Assembly (NCBI GenBank): GCA_009768925.2
Contig: VHIT02000034.1
Coordinates: forward strand, 1 to 64,000
Source: Cryptosporidium bovis
Lineage: Eukaryota; Apicomplexa; Conoidasida; Eucoccidiorida; Cryptosporidiidae
Direction of reading: 5' to 3'
Length of the DNA stretch: 64,000 nt
Shown here: one piece after another, positions 40,035 through 53,624 of the stretch
Numbering within the stretch: position 1 is the first letter of the stretch
Layout: each line of letters starts with the position of its first letter
Notes under the pieces: model-generated
Seen by the model: only the letters and a program-made list of their open reading frames with translations
The model's database searches: none
Told to the model about the DNA's origin: nothing
Made by a program: the position numbers and the translations under genes

Positions 40035-41216
40035 TTAGGTAGACTTCTTCAGGTTTGACTTCTGAAGCTCCCATACTTTCTCAACGAATTTTTTATTTAA
40101 AATATTGCTTATTAATCCAGATACATTTGGTGAATAGTAGCTAATATAGGTAAAAATAAGTTCGGAACCTCTTGCTATCCATGCCTCTTTGAGTTTGTTG
40201 GTTGTGGCCTTGATCATAAGTTCGGCACATTCTCTGGAACTCATTCCTTTCATGTTTGAAATTCCTCCATTAGAAGACCCGTCATACATTATATTTCTTA
40301 CATCGAACTCTGTTTTTACATGTCCTGGATAAATATTCGTAATTAATATTTCGGGACTAACAGAAAAGATGTTTTTGCTCTCCATCTCGTTTTTAGATAT
40401 TTCAGTGCTGAGGTAATCATCCCAATTAATCCCTTCCAATTCCATTCTTAGGGATTGAAAGAAGGAAAGATTTGCTCTCTTACTCGCTCCATAGGAGCAC
40501 CTCCCTGGAAGAGGAATATATGCTTGTATACTTAAAGTATTAATTATATGTCCATATCTTTGTGGAATAAAACATTTATGAAGTAACAGTCTAGATATCA
40601 TGATGGACCCAAGTGTGTTCACCATCATAACTTTTTTGTCAGATTCAAATTTTCCCAATATAGCTTTTTGTCCAACACCTGCGTTATTGTAAAACAAATC
40701 TATGCGACCTTTCCATTTTATTGCTTCCTCTACTTTTGAATCTATCAGGGAAAGATCTCCAATATCAAAGGACAAAATGAGAATATTCTCTTCTGGAATA
40801 CCAATCTCTTTAACAAGTTTACTCTTTACAAGATCAAGTTCAACGGAATCTCTACTTGTTAATATTATAAATAATGGTATTTTATACCCTATGGAAAGCT
40901 CGGATAAAATAATAGCGAGAGACTTTCCTATTCCGGAGGAAGAACCAGTAATCCAGATTACCTTATCCCTAAAATAGTCGTGTGAAGTCTTGCTACTTAA
41001 ATACCCTAATACAAAATCTGAGTCTTTTCTTAAGGCAGCGACAAAGAAACTCCAGAAAAACACGGGGATTGCGTATAATATACTACAAAAAATACCAAAA
41101 AGCTCAAATATTTGTTTCTTAAATCCATTCATTCTTGGTGTTTTACAGTAGGAATTATAAATGTCGGGGAACATCTTTTGATTCCCACCTATATTCTTGT
41201 ACATGCAAATGCCCAA
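40035..41216 (-). CDS. Short-chain dehydrogenase/reductase, DHRS7-like
   Basis: This 393-residue protein has a hydrophobic N-terminal anchor (about 38-62) followed by a classical SDR domain. TGSSSGIG at 90-97 binds the cofactor, NNAG is at 177-180, and the catalytic set is Ser229, Tyr242 and Lys246 (YGASK). The arrangement of a membrane anchor plus SDR matches the DHRS7 group, which reduces lipids or retinoids at the ER. The substrate is unknown. The gene is 14 bp tail-to-tail with the zinc finger gene and 84 bp head-to-head with USP14. The start Met is followed by a polar lead; a later Met near 15 is possible. Confidence 0.87.
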   Translation of the reverse strand: MGICMYKNIGGNQKMFPDIYNSYCKTPRMNGFKKQIFELFGIFCSILYAIPVFFWSFFVAALRKDSDFVLGYLSSKTSHDYFRDKVIWITGSSSGIGKSLAIILSELSIGYKIPLFIILTSRDSVELDLVKSKLVKEIGIPEENILILSFDIGDLSLIDSKVEEAIKWKGRIDLFYNNAGVGQKAILGKFESDKKVMMVNTLGSIMISRLLLHKCFIPQRYGHIINTLSIQAYIPLPGRCSYGASKRANLSFFQSLRMELEGINWDDYLSTEISKNEMESKNIFSVSPEILITNIYPGHVKTEFDVRNIMYDGSSNGGISNMKGMSSRECAELMIKATTNKLKEAWIARGSELIFTYISYYSPNVSGLISNILNKKFVEKVWELQKSNLKKST

Positions 41217-41232
41217 ATATCGAAATAATCGA

Positions 41233-41252
41233 AGGCGCGCTAATTTAGCGCT
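41233..41252. promoter_or_regulatory. Paired GCGC sites in an 84-bp bidirectional promoter
   Basis: The whole gap between the reductase and USP14 start codons is 84 bp. It carries AGGCGCGCT (41233-41241) and TTTAGCGCT (41244-41252). Two GCGC words in so small a gap suggest a shared promoter with an E2F-like input. Confidence 0.5.
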
Positions 41253-41300
41253 GTAGCAAATATATGTTTATATGGAAACAAATTTCAAGAAAGAGTAATA

Positions 41301-42773
41301 ATGGATAAAATTAAAGTTATAGTAAAGTGGAATGATTCCGTATATGATGATTTAGATATTGACTTGTCAGCTCCAATTTCTGAGTTCAGAAAAAAATTAA
41401 CCGAACTTACAGGAGTTTTACCAGATAAGCAGAAGTTAATGTCGCAAAGGGGGGTGTTGAGAGATGGGATCGACTTGAGAAAGCTGGGTTTGAAACCTGG
41501 TTCAAAGATAGTTCTTGTGGGAACAGCTGAAAATAGTCACTTAAAGGACCCCACGGAGAAAACAGTTTTTATTGAGGACTTGACATTGGCTGAAAGAGCA
41601 AAAATACTTAAAGAAAAGAAGATTGATCCTCTTCCAGTTGGTTTAGAAAACTTAGGAAACACTTGTTACTTGAATTCAATAATTCACCTATTAAGAAGCA
41701 TACCAAACTTCGATCAAATACTAAAAAGAAGTGAAATAGGAACTGGTTCAGGTTCTGATGATAGAATAGAAGTTAGGTTCTTGAAATCTTTTAGACAACT
41801 AATGAATAAGATGGATGGAAGCATTGAGGCAGTTACTCCTGGAGAATGTGTTGATTTATTTAGACGTCAATTTCCACAGTATAGTGTTATTACAGGAGGA
41901 CAGTTTGGAACATACCAACAACAGGACGCAGAAGAAGTCCTTGGTAGTTTGATAGCATTGTTTAAAAATGGATTGAATGGTAGAGACGATGAGAAAAATA
42001 ATTTTGGCGATATTTTCCGTTTTAGAATGAAGACTAAGTTTACTAACATTGAAAATGAAAAGGAAGAGGAGATTAAAAGTGAAGAAAATTTTAAACTTAT
42101 GTGCCATATGGGTACACAATTGAGTCCAGTTGATTTCTTGACACAGGGAATTAAACTATCTCTAGACGAAGTTATTGAGAAAAAGTCATCAGAAACAGGT
42201 CTGGATTCGAAATATAGGAAGGTATCCGAAATTGACTCCCTTCCACCGTTTTTGCTTGTTCATTTGGTCAGATTTGAGTGGAAAAAGTCGAGTGAAATTG
42301 CCAGAACAGAAGCTACAAGGGCAAAAGTTTGCAGGAAAATAGACTTCTCGCAGACTTTAGATCTCTATGAATTTTGTTCAGACGAACTCAGAAAAATCCT
42401 AAATATCGGAAGGGAAATTACAGAGTTAAGGAAGAAGCGCGAAATTACTAGTGAAACCGAAGAGAAACAAAGTTTAGGAAGTGATGAATCTGTGATGTAC
42501 ACTGATTGCCCAACAGGAGTTTATGAATTAGAGTGCATCATTACCCACCAAGGCCGTACTGCGGATAGTGGTCATTACGTCGCATGGAGGTACTGCCCTG
42601 AAGACAGGGAGTACATATTCAAGTTTGATGATGATAAGGTATCCAAATTGAAGGTTAAAGATGTTGATCTTTCAGGAGGAAGATCCGATTACCACATAGC
42701 AGTTATGCTACTCTATAGAAAGAAAATGGTTAAGGCTCTGGATGAAGAAATGGCGTCCCTTACGGGTTTATAG
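41301..42773 (+). CDS. USP14: Proteasome-associated ubiquitin hydrolase USP14/UBP6
   Basis: This 490-residue protein starts with a ubiquitin-like domain (about 1-78, ending ...KIVLVGTAE) that docks on the proteasome base. A C19 ubiquitin protease follows. Cys122 lies in GLENLGNTCYLNS and His425 in RTADSGHYVAWRY, the Cys and His boxes. The order UBL plus USP and the length match USP14/UBP6, which removes ubiquitin from substrates at the 26S proteasome. The C-terminus ends shortly after the USP fold. It is convergent with RPS21, 112 bp apart. Confidence is high. Confidence 0.94.
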   Translation: MDKIKVIVKWNDSVYDDLDIDLSAPISEFRKKLTELTGVLPDKQKLMSQRGVLRDGIDLRKLGLKPGSKIVLVGTAENSHLKDPTEKTVFIEDLTLAERAKILKEKKIDPLPVGLENLGNTCYLNSIIHLLRSIPNFDQILKRSEIGTGSGSDDRIEVRFLKSFRQLMNKMDGSIEAVTPGECVDLFRRQFPQYSVITGGQFGTYQQQDAEEVLGSLIALFKNGLNGRDDEKNNFGDIFRFRMKTKFTNIENEKEEEIKSEENFKLMCHMGTQLSPVDFLTQGIKLSLDEVIEKKSSETGLDSKYRKVSEIDSLPPFLLVHLVRFEWKKSSEIARTEATRAKVCRKIDFSQTLDLYEFCSDELRKILNIGREITELRKKREITSETEEKQSLGSDESVMYTDCPTGVYELECIITHQGRTADSGHYVAWRYCPEDREYIFKFDDDKVSKLKVKDVDLSGGRSDYHIAVMLLYRKKMVKALDEEMASLTGL

Positions 42774-42885
42774 AATCTGTGGACATTCTAGAACAACTTG
42801 CGAAATGAGGACAAATAAAATAATATTTAAACTACTAGTTTGATTTCTCGTTCTACTTTTAATTTCAAAAATCTCCAGTCACAAT

Positions 42886-43217
42886 TCATCTGGAAAAACT
42901 CAACATCTGCTTCTCGTTAAGTAAACGGTTCAAGCATGCATCACTTTCACCTCTTTGTCTAACTGCTCCTGAAATAGCGAAGCTTACAACCTGGCCTGTA
43001 GCTATCCCCTCGTCATCTACTATGGCTACATCCAATTGTACAGCACCATGCTCTTTCGCCGGAATAAGACGTTTTGTAGCCGAACATTTCCTTGGTATAT
43101 AGAGGTCCACTATTTTTCCTTCAATGTTCTAGAGAAGAAAGTTAACGTTAAAACTCTACCCTTAGTTTATAGGGAACTCACTACTCTCCACTACAATTTC
43201 TACTCACTTACCTGCAT
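42886..43217 (-). CDS. RPS21: 40S ribosomal protein S21 (two exons)
   Basis: Exon 1 is 43212-43217 and encodes only Met-Gln. Exon 2 is 42886-43128. The 83-bp intron begins GTAAGT and ends CTCTAG. The 82-residue product reads MQNIEGKIVDLYIPRKCSAT, which is the eS21 start (MQN...VDLYVPRKCSA), and keeps AKEHGAVQLDV and ISGAVRQRGESD. It is a component of the small ribosomal subunit. Tiny first exons are common in ribosomal protein genes of several protists. Taking the Met further downstream in exon 2 would lose the conserved MQN opening. Confidence 0.94.
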
Positions 43218-43351
43218 GTTTAGTAGTCAGAAGTAAAATTTCACAGAATTAATAAAACTATAAAAAACAAAATTTCTTTAATTGAAGTTCCCGTTACGCC
43301 AGGCCTTGAATTTTCCTCTTATTGAGACGAAATGTACATCGTCTCGCAAAG

Positions 43352-43360
43352 GGGCGCCAA
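43352..43360. promoter_or_regulatory. GCGC site upstream of RPS21
   Basis: GGGCGCCAA lies 135 bp upstream of the RPS21 start, in the gap to the endonuclease gene; AAGCGCT follows at 43380. Confidence 0.4.
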
Positions 43361-43464
43361 CATATTAGTTACTATTTGAAAGCGCTGATGGTTTTTTCTC
43401 CAACTATTGTGAAAAATAAGCCATGGTTGTCTGCAAGAATTGTGATATGTGGACATCTTTTTAA

Positions 43465-44487
43465 TCAATCTTTAATTAATCCATAAAGTAGTGCAATCTC
43501 TCTTCTATAAACGGATTCGTCGTTGTGGATGTCTGGAGTTTCAAGAATTAGGGGAATATTGTTGAATATCGGACTATTCATTATGAACTCAAAGCACTCC
43601 ATACCAATGCTTCCCTTTCCAATGTTTTCATGTCTATCTAAACCCGATTTGAATTGACCTTTTGAGTCATTAATATGCATTGCTTTGAGGTATTTGTAAC
43701 CAATAACTTCATCGAACTCCTTCATTACTTTCTCAAAACTTTGCGATGTTCTTATGTCATATCCAGCTGCGAAAAGATGACAAGTGTCCAGGCAAACTCC
43801 AACGCGTTCTTTGTCCTCGATTTTGCTAATTATCATTGCTAGTTCTTCAAATTTGTACCCCACGCATTTTGATTCAGCACAATTTTCTAGCACTGTTATG
43901 ACGGAACGCGTGTTTTTATGTGCCTTATTTATACTGTCAGAAATATGGTTGATTGAATCTTCTTTGCTACACTGTCCAACAGTGGATCCTGGATGAAAGT
44001 TGTACATTTTTATTCCTAAGGAATCACATCTCCTTAGCTCATCTTCAAAGGCAGTGTACATTCTTGATCTTTTTTCACTATCTGGATTCCCCAAATTAAT
44101 CAAATAAGATCCATGAGGAATACAGAATCTTTCAAAATCAACACTATACTTCTTTGAGTTCTCTTTGAATAAATCTATTGTTTCTTGTTTAAGTGGAGGT
44201 GCGTTCCAGCCACGAGAAGGTTTTAGGAACATCGAAAATGCTACTCCTGCTATATTAATTATGTTTTTAATACATTTATCCACCCCTCCGGATGCACTTA
44301 CATGAGCACCCAGAAATTTCATGTGTCTCATGGCCAACTCCCTATGCTTCTCAATTGAAGTTACTGCATTTTCTTTGATCTCTGTTTCCTTTTTAATATG
44401 ATCATTTGAAGATGTAAGCTTTAGTTGCTTTAACTTTTCGTTATCTTCACCAAGTTCTTTAACCGGTCTTTTCTTTGGACTTACCAT
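43465..44487 (-). CDS. APN1: AP endonuclease, endonuclease IV family (APN1-like)
   Basis: This 340-residue protein has an endonuclease IV TIM barrel after a Lys-rich N-terminal tail of about 55 residues that may serve as a nuclear signal. The family's zinc-binding blocks appear in order: FLGAHVSASGG, FCIPHGSYLINL, NFHPGSTVGQ, VLENCAES, VCLDTCHLFAAGYD, MHINDSKG and a final LILETPD. These provide the three-zinc site. The enzyme cuts DNA at abasic sites in base excision repair. The length of the fold (about 280 residues) is normal. The stop is followed by RPS21 on the same strand, 247 bp away. Confidence 0.95.
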   Translation of the reverse strand: MVSPKKRPVKELGEDNEKLKQLKLTSSNDHIKKETEIKENAVTSIEKHRELAMRHMKFLGAHVSASGGVDKCIKNIINIAGVAFSMFLKPSRGWNAPPLKQETIDLFKENSKKYSVDFERFCIPHGSYLINLGNPDSEKRSRMYTAFEDELRRCDSLGIKMYNFHPGSTVGQCSKEDSINHISDSINKAHKNTRSVITVLENCAESKCVGYKFEELAMIISKIEDKERVGVCLDTCHLFAAGYDIRTSQSFEKVMKEFDEVIGYKYLKAMHINDSKGQFKSGLDRHENIGKGSIGMECFEFIMNSPIFNNIPLILETPDIHNDESVYRREIALLYGLIKD

Positions 44488-44912
44488 TTTATTTTACAAG
44501 TATAGCTAATGGGAAGGAGGAATCAATAAAGCCACAGCAAAATTTTAAGTAATAATTACTAGCCTTTGAATTCTATTCTTTGTGAGTTATTTTTAGTGAT
44601 TTATCTAATTGCGTTCACATTACAATAAACCGCCGGTATGACAACATTTTATGCATGCGAACAAGTGAAAATCAAATTAAATTAATTTCAAAATGTCAGA
44701 AAAAACAGCAAAAAGAGAACGGAAAATTGATAAGTTTTGTTATTAAATGTTTATTAGCTTGATTCAGCCACGGGTTAGTATGAAACAAATTAATTACGTG
44801 AATGTTTAGAAGTGTATAGAAACTGATCCTAAATAAATACCTTCTAGCGTCATTATTTTACGGACAAACATGTATTATACGTATATTTTGATTAAGATAA
44901 ATTTAACTAATG
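44488..44912. other. Intergenic region
   Basis: This gap lies between two minus-strand genes. It contains AACCGCCGGTATGA near 44627-44640 (CCGGTAT word) and GCATGCGAAC near 44652-44661. No RNA gene was recognised. Confidence 0.5.
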
Positions 44913-46418
44913 TTAGTTTTCAATGTTGAAAATGTCTACAGTGTCTGTGAGACTTGAAAATTTTTGTGATTCTTTGAAATTCCAGTACTCATTATTAAAA
45001 TCCCATTCACAGTCGACAACATCTTTTGAAACCGAACCAGCCTTTTTATATTGAGATGAGAGAATTCTTTTTCCTTTAACAAACCATCTTGGTTTTGCAG
45101 ATGTCCCAGTTTTTACTCTTTTTCTTTGTTTTTCTTCCAAAATTCCTTTTATAGTCTGAGCACCATCAACATCACCTGATTCATATAATCTTTGATCAGG
45201 TCTAAATCTGCTATCTGTAATAGGAATGTTAGCACCTTTTTCTGGATTATATTCATCAGTTATCTCATTCAATTCCATTGCCATATATGTAAGGAAGAAG
45301 TTACATGAGTTATCTCCGTTATTTGGATGTGGGTTACACCTCCAAATGACATTCCCTCTAGAATATGGAGTGTAGAATTGATTCGCATGCCCTACTGGGG
45401 ATATTTGAATTTCTAGATCTGAATAGCCTTCAATACAAAAGATTCTTTGATCACTTTCATTAAAAACGGATCCTGTTACAATATTCCTTTTACCAATATC
45501 TTTGCCTATATTAGTTGATGAACTTGTGTTGTGCATTCTCATATTGTATGAGTTATTAGAATCTGTGAAGAAAGTAGTTTTACCCCTATATCCGTGGTTG
45601 AGAGAGATAACATTAACATCTCCAGTCCACTCAAGCCAAGTAGAACCAAAAACAATATTGTGAATTACACAATTTGGTCTTTCCCAAGAATACTCTTCTT
45701 CATTGCCATCTTTGGTTTTGATTTTGAGATGTACCGTTCCTTGCGGGAGGATAGTCAAGCTATTTGGGCCAAATGACATTATTGACCAAACAGTGCCCCA
45801 ATATATCCACTCCTTGTTATTTGATTCTGAATGGTAGGCTACAACTGGGGGATGATGCATGACCTGTTCACCTATGAATCTAAAGCCACGATGAGTCAAT
45901 TCAAATGTCTCACCGAGAAGCGGGTTGAATGGCTTTGAAAGTCTTCTAAATGTTGAGGAAAGAGCAGAAGATGCAAACACAGTAATATATGCAACTCTTT
46001 CCTCAATAGAGTCCGCTTTAGAAGCTTTTGAAAGTAGTTCATGATATTCAAGGTCCTCAGAAAGTCTCTGGATGAAGGAAATGGGTTCATTTAAACAAAT
46101 GGGCATCGAAATTCTGGACAAGTCTTTCCCAAACACTTGCCTCATCATTGAAAGAAGTGAAAACTTTGCAGCTATTCTGGGAACAGGAAGGTTTTTTCTT
46201 CTAACTATGGATTCATTATTGACATTATTTGTCTTAGAAAGGTCATTTATCTTTACACTTTTTGTTGAGGTAAGTTTTTCAGCAGTAACTTCCTCTTCGT
46301 TCTCCTTTGTACTTATAAAACTCTCTTCACTATTTACTCTGACTTCCTTACTCTCAAGAGTAAATGAATCTGATGATTTTGAAGAAATTTTCTTAAACTC
46401 GCTATTAATAACTGTCAT
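44913..46418 (-). CDS. Oxysterol-binding protein-related protein
   Basis: This 501-residue protein carries an OSBP-related lipid-transfer domain from about residue 110. The diagnostic EQVMHHPPV corresponds to the EQVSHHPP fingerprint with Ser replaced by Met. LGETFEL, FNPLLGET and the RP-DQRLYESGD ending are further conserved blocks. The N-terminal 100 residues are Ser/Glu-rich and disordered. No PH domain or clear FFAT motif is seen, so this is a short ORP. Members move sterols or phosphoinositides between membranes. In the parasite it may act at a membrane contact site, which is inference. Confidence 0.92.
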   Translation of the reverse strand: MTVINSEFKKISSKSSDSFTLESKEVRVNSEESFISTKENEEEVTAEKLTSTKSVKINDLSKTNNVNNESIVRRKNLPVPRIAAKFSLLSMMRQVFGKDLSRISMPICLNEPISFIQRLSEDLEYHELLSKASKADSIEERVAYITVFASSALSSTFRRLSKPFNPLLGETFELTHRGFRFIGEQVMHHPPVVAYHSESNNKEWIYWGTVWSIMSFGPNSLTILPQGTVHLKIKTKDGNEEEYSWERPNCVIHNIVFGSTWLEWTGDVNVISLNHGYRGKTTFFTDSNNSYNMRMHNTSSSTNIGKDIGKRNIVTGSVFNESDQRIFCIEGYSDLEIQISPVGHANQFYTPYSRGNVIWRCNPHPNNGDNSCNFFLTYMAMELNEITDEYNPEKGANIPITDSRFRPDQRLYESGDVDGAQTIKGILEEKQRKRVKTGTSAKPRWFVKGKRILSSQYKKAGSVSKDVVDCEWDFNNEYWNFKESQKFSSLTDTVDIFNIEN

Positions 46419-47995
46419 AACTTGTTCAGTGTCACTTAATTCTCCAGGAAAAAAGGAACCTAGTGATTTTGAGCGTTTATACGTAAAATTAGCCTTTTAC
46501 TCTTCAGTATTAGACTTTTTTTCAAGAAATTTGCATTAATTTGTTCCGTTTCTACGTTATTCTCAATAAATTCTCCAGTTTTAGATATTATTGTTTTATT
46601 CGCATATCTCGATAACTTTTCTTATTATATTCATAAGAATTATGCACAATATTAAAGACAGTTTATCTGCTCAATTATATTCTCAGAAGAACTATAGATT
46701 AATAATGGGAATGCGCTAGTTACTTCTATATCACACCTAATGTATTAATTAAAAGAGAACGTCCTGAAAAACATTACTTGATGCTTAGAGTTTTCTTAGT
46801 TAATAGTAATAAAATTTTTGGAATTCTTGTCCAGAGAAAAATGTTTTAACTGAGATTTATTTACGTCTTACTCGATACATAAACAAAATTTCTTTTTATA
46901 ACTTTAACTAGTCCCTATTATTAGGAATCAGAAATTGCTAATAAATTTGTTTAATCTACAAAAAGCGAAGTAACTCTTGACTTATCACTTATAATTCATT
47001 AATATCTTCTATTTTAATTTTTTTTTGCATTTAAAATATATTTATTTGTAAACATGTACCAGAAATAGTAAAAATTTACAATAAAAGCATTTGGCGCCTA
47101 TTCGATAATCACTTTATTTACATGTAATAGACAACGTACAGTATAAAATTTAATAGTGTACTATAGGATTCCTCGTTATTTTTATGATATTAATTATCTA
47201 ACTCCGTATAAACCTCGAAAACAACTTTTATTCGGGAATTGAACTCTTTTTTGCACCTTTTCTTAAGACTTTGTCTGGAAAAATTTAGTTTCACTTTTCA
47301 TCTCGCGAAACAAAAAATTTGAAAAATAACAAAAGAATAAAAAGAAAGTAAGAATTATTTACTAAAATGTAGTTACACACTTTATTTTCTCGTTTGTATC
47401 ATTCTCTCTGTTTTTTTTGCAATTTAATGCTTTTTTTAAATATATTCGCCCTTTTGTTCTTGATACTTGGATTAAAGTCGGATTAACCACAATATATTAT
47501 TGAATGGACCTTTGTTGCATTTACAGTCGGTACCATGGGGAAAAATAAGAGCGAAGTGAGAGACCATTGCTCTTCTCACTGAGGCTTGAATGAAAAGGAA
47601 CCGTAGATGTTCATAACAAAATACTGATTGAAACAAAGAGATACACAGGGACACCTTTTTAGTCACGCCCGACTCCAGTAAACAAAATCGAACCAAATGT
47701 AAGCCTTAAGGCACCACAGTCCGCAAGATATAAAGAAACAACCTTTGTGGAATGAGGAATGCTAACATCCAAATATTAACTATAACGTTTTAGCTTAGAA
47801 CAGCTTCCTTTCCAAGAAGAAAAAATTGAAATTACCGTTTTAGTAAGTGGGTGGTGCACAAGGGTGTTAACAAAAGAGATTTGATGAAAAACTGACGTCC
47901 TCTCTCTCCAAAAATATGCACTTTCGAGTTTTCATGCAAGCAAACATTAGCACCGATATAAAGCCTTTCCTATGTGGCAGCGACTGATGAAACAA
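46419..47995. other. 1.6-kb non-coding stretch 5' of the OSBP-related gene and 3' of CDC48
   Basis: The left part is ordinary AT-rich DNA with a TTGGCGCCT site at 47091-47099. About 47480-47960 is visibly less AT-rich and has mixed-base sequence without a long frame; a 74-codon minus-strand frame (47472-47696) has no recognised domain. It may be a long 3' UTR of CDC48 or an unassigned non-coding RNA. I looked for snRNA, SRP, RNase P and tRNA signatures and found none. Confidence 0.5.
47091..47099. promoter_or_regulatory. E2F-like site (TTGGCGCCT)
   Basis: TTGGCGCCT is a near-palindromic GCGC site about 670 bp upstream of the OSBP-related gene's start, in otherwise AT-rich DNA. Confidence 0.35.
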
Positions 47996-51792
<3,797 letters not shown>

Positions 51793-52992
51793 ATGGATGC
51801 TAAAAAGGATGATTTTATCGTCTACTGGGAGAAGCAAGGAAATGACAGGATGTGTGCTTTACATTGTATAAATTCGATTCTGCAGGGCCCACATGTAGAT
51901 GAATTTCGCCTTTCAAAAATAGCTCATGAAATAGATGAATTGGAAAGCAAGTTATTAGAAGAAGCAAAAAATTCAAGAACAGGAAAAACTGCATCTCAAA
52001 ATGTCTCTGATGATGGATTCTTTTCCATTATGGTCCTACAGGAATGTCTTCAGAGGATGGGGTACTCCTGCGTTCCTGCAGCTAATCCGGAGGTTCAGGA
52101 CTTTATTTTTTATCCAACGTCTAGTTGCGGTTATATTATAAACTCTTCGGAGCACTGGACGTCAATTAGATGTGTGAAAGGGAAATGGTTTAGTTTGGAT
52201 AGCCTTAAACCTGGTCCAATTATTTTGGACTATCAAGTAGTCTCAGAGGAATTACAGCGATTTATTTTCTCTGGGAAGAGTGTTTTCGTAGTTCAAAGAA
52301 TTTCTGACGAATCGGGTGGCAATAACAGCTCTCTTCCGAACCCTGATCCGTTCTTAAGACCAATAAACTCTGGTGACAGACAAAGATATTATCTAACACT
52401 CCCAGAAATAGACGAGTTATTTAGGAAGAAACGTGAGGAAGATGAGAAAGAAGCCAAACTTGCGTGCGCAACACAAGATGATTTTAGTAAGAATTTTATA
52501 AACCCGAAGAAGGAACACGTGTGGCCGACAACAAAGGGAAATGTCCTACATTCGGAAGAGTCCGCCGAGAGAAAGGGAATTAACAACTCACATGAAAGCG
52601 ACCCTGAGCTTGAAAGAGCTATTCGCGAGTCTTACATCGAGTTTGCAAGTCAACTATCACTTCCGGAGGAACCAAAGACTGATGGGAAGGAAGTGATTCA
52701 AATTAGGGTTAGAACAAAGATGGGAAAATCCTTCACCAGAAGATTCGAGAAATCACAGATGTGTTCACTTCTCTTTCTGTGGATCGAGTATGAGATGGCG
52801 CTTTCTGAGAATCCGATAATAAGAGGGACAAACTACTCTCTAATATCACAATTTCCAAGCTTTAGACTTACTAAAACCGGTAATGACACGGTAGAAGTGT
52901 CAGACTCATCCGGAAATAATAAGTCGCTAAATTCACCTAGTTTAAGTGAGGTTGGAATAGTAGAGAGTTCGTTATTACTTCTAAATATCTAG
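51793..52992 (+). CDS. Ataxin-3-like Josephin deubiquitinase with UIM and UBX-like domain
   Basis: This 399-residue protein has a Josephin domain (about 8-180). The catalytic Cys21 is in RMCALHC, His121 in SSEHWTS, and the third residue is Asp136 in WFSLDSL, with the usual 15-residue spacing from the His. A ubiquitin-interacting motif follows (DPELERAIRESYIEF). The last 100 residues (about 302-398) read like a UBX/ubiquitin fold: IQIRVRTKMGKSFTRRF, a FP turn (QFPSFRLT) and LSEVGIVESSLLLLNI. Human ataxin-3 binds p97 through a short basic motif; here a UBX-like domain could do so. The ATG at 51793 is chosen because the frame upstream is an AT-rich leader and MDAKKDD opens the Josephin fold. Confidence 0.85.
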   Translation: MDAKKDDFIVYWEKQGNDRMCALHCINSILQGPHVDEFRLSKIAHEIDELESKLLEEAKNSRTGKTASQNVSDDGFFSIMVLQECLQRMGYSCVPAANPEVQDFIFYPTSSCGYIINSSEHWTSIRCVKGKWFSLDSLKPGPIILDYQVVSEELQRFIFSGKSVFVVQRISDESGGNNSSLPNPDPFLRPINSGDRQRYYLTLPEIDELFRKKREEDEKEAKLACATQDDFSKNFINPKKEHVWPTTKGNVLHSEESAERKGINNSHESDPELERAIRESYIEFASQLSLPEEPKTDGKEVIQIRVRTKMGKSFTRRFEKSQMCSLLFLWIEYEMALSENPIIRGTNYSLISQFPSFRLTKTGNDTVEVSDSSGNNKSLNSPSLSEVGIVESSLLLLNI

Positions 52993-53624
52993 TTTAACGC
53001 GGCTTCTGTTCAGTACGGTGTAGCATATAGGCGGGAAAGCGTGGACATTAATAAAACGTTTATTTAAACAGTGGAATGGGGGGGGGGGTATTATCGTGTA
53101 TAGACATATACTTGTAGCCGTAAATATCTAGCAATCTTCTTATGCAAATTACTCATAAATTATGACGGTAGATATAAGGTAATTTTATAGGAAAAAACAA
53201 CATGAAAGATATGGCAGTTAACCTGGGTTGGAAAGTCTGAATTCTTTGTTTCCATTGGTTTCCAAACACTTTTTTATTAAATTTTTCTCTTTTTTTCCCT
53301 TTTGTTTACAGATCCTAATGTGGACGCGAAACATCCCGCCACACGTACACCAGATGTAATAATCCGCTTAATTATCACCCGCTCAAGTAGATATGCCAGA
53401 TTATTGACACAGTAAATATAAGATAAATATGTTTAGATGTGTTGCCCGCCTAAGAGCTCATTTTGGAGGTAATTTGGTAAATCTATGTACACGGATGTGC
53501 GATTAATCCCTACTATGTTTTTTTTTGTAGTCCATAATTGATGGTGCACGGGACTTATTTTTTTTTGTGAGTACTGTGGTTGTAAACATTCGTGTATGGG
53601 AATGAGTGTGAATTATATTTCCGG
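52993..53624. other. Intergenic region
   Basis: This gap lies between two plus-strand genes. It has an 11-G run at 53078-53088, unusual at this base composition. No site or RNA gene was otherwise recognised. Confidence 0.5.

Noticed and set aside
46072-46539. 155-codon plus-strand frame at the 5' end of the OSBP-related gene
   Set aside because: It is antisense to the low-complexity N-terminus of that protein; its Ser/Phe/Leu runs are the complement of Glu/Lys/Ser codons.
47472-47696. 74-codon minus-strand frame 3' of CDC48
   Set aside because: It has no domain or codon bias, and its length can arise by chance in this less AT-rich segment.
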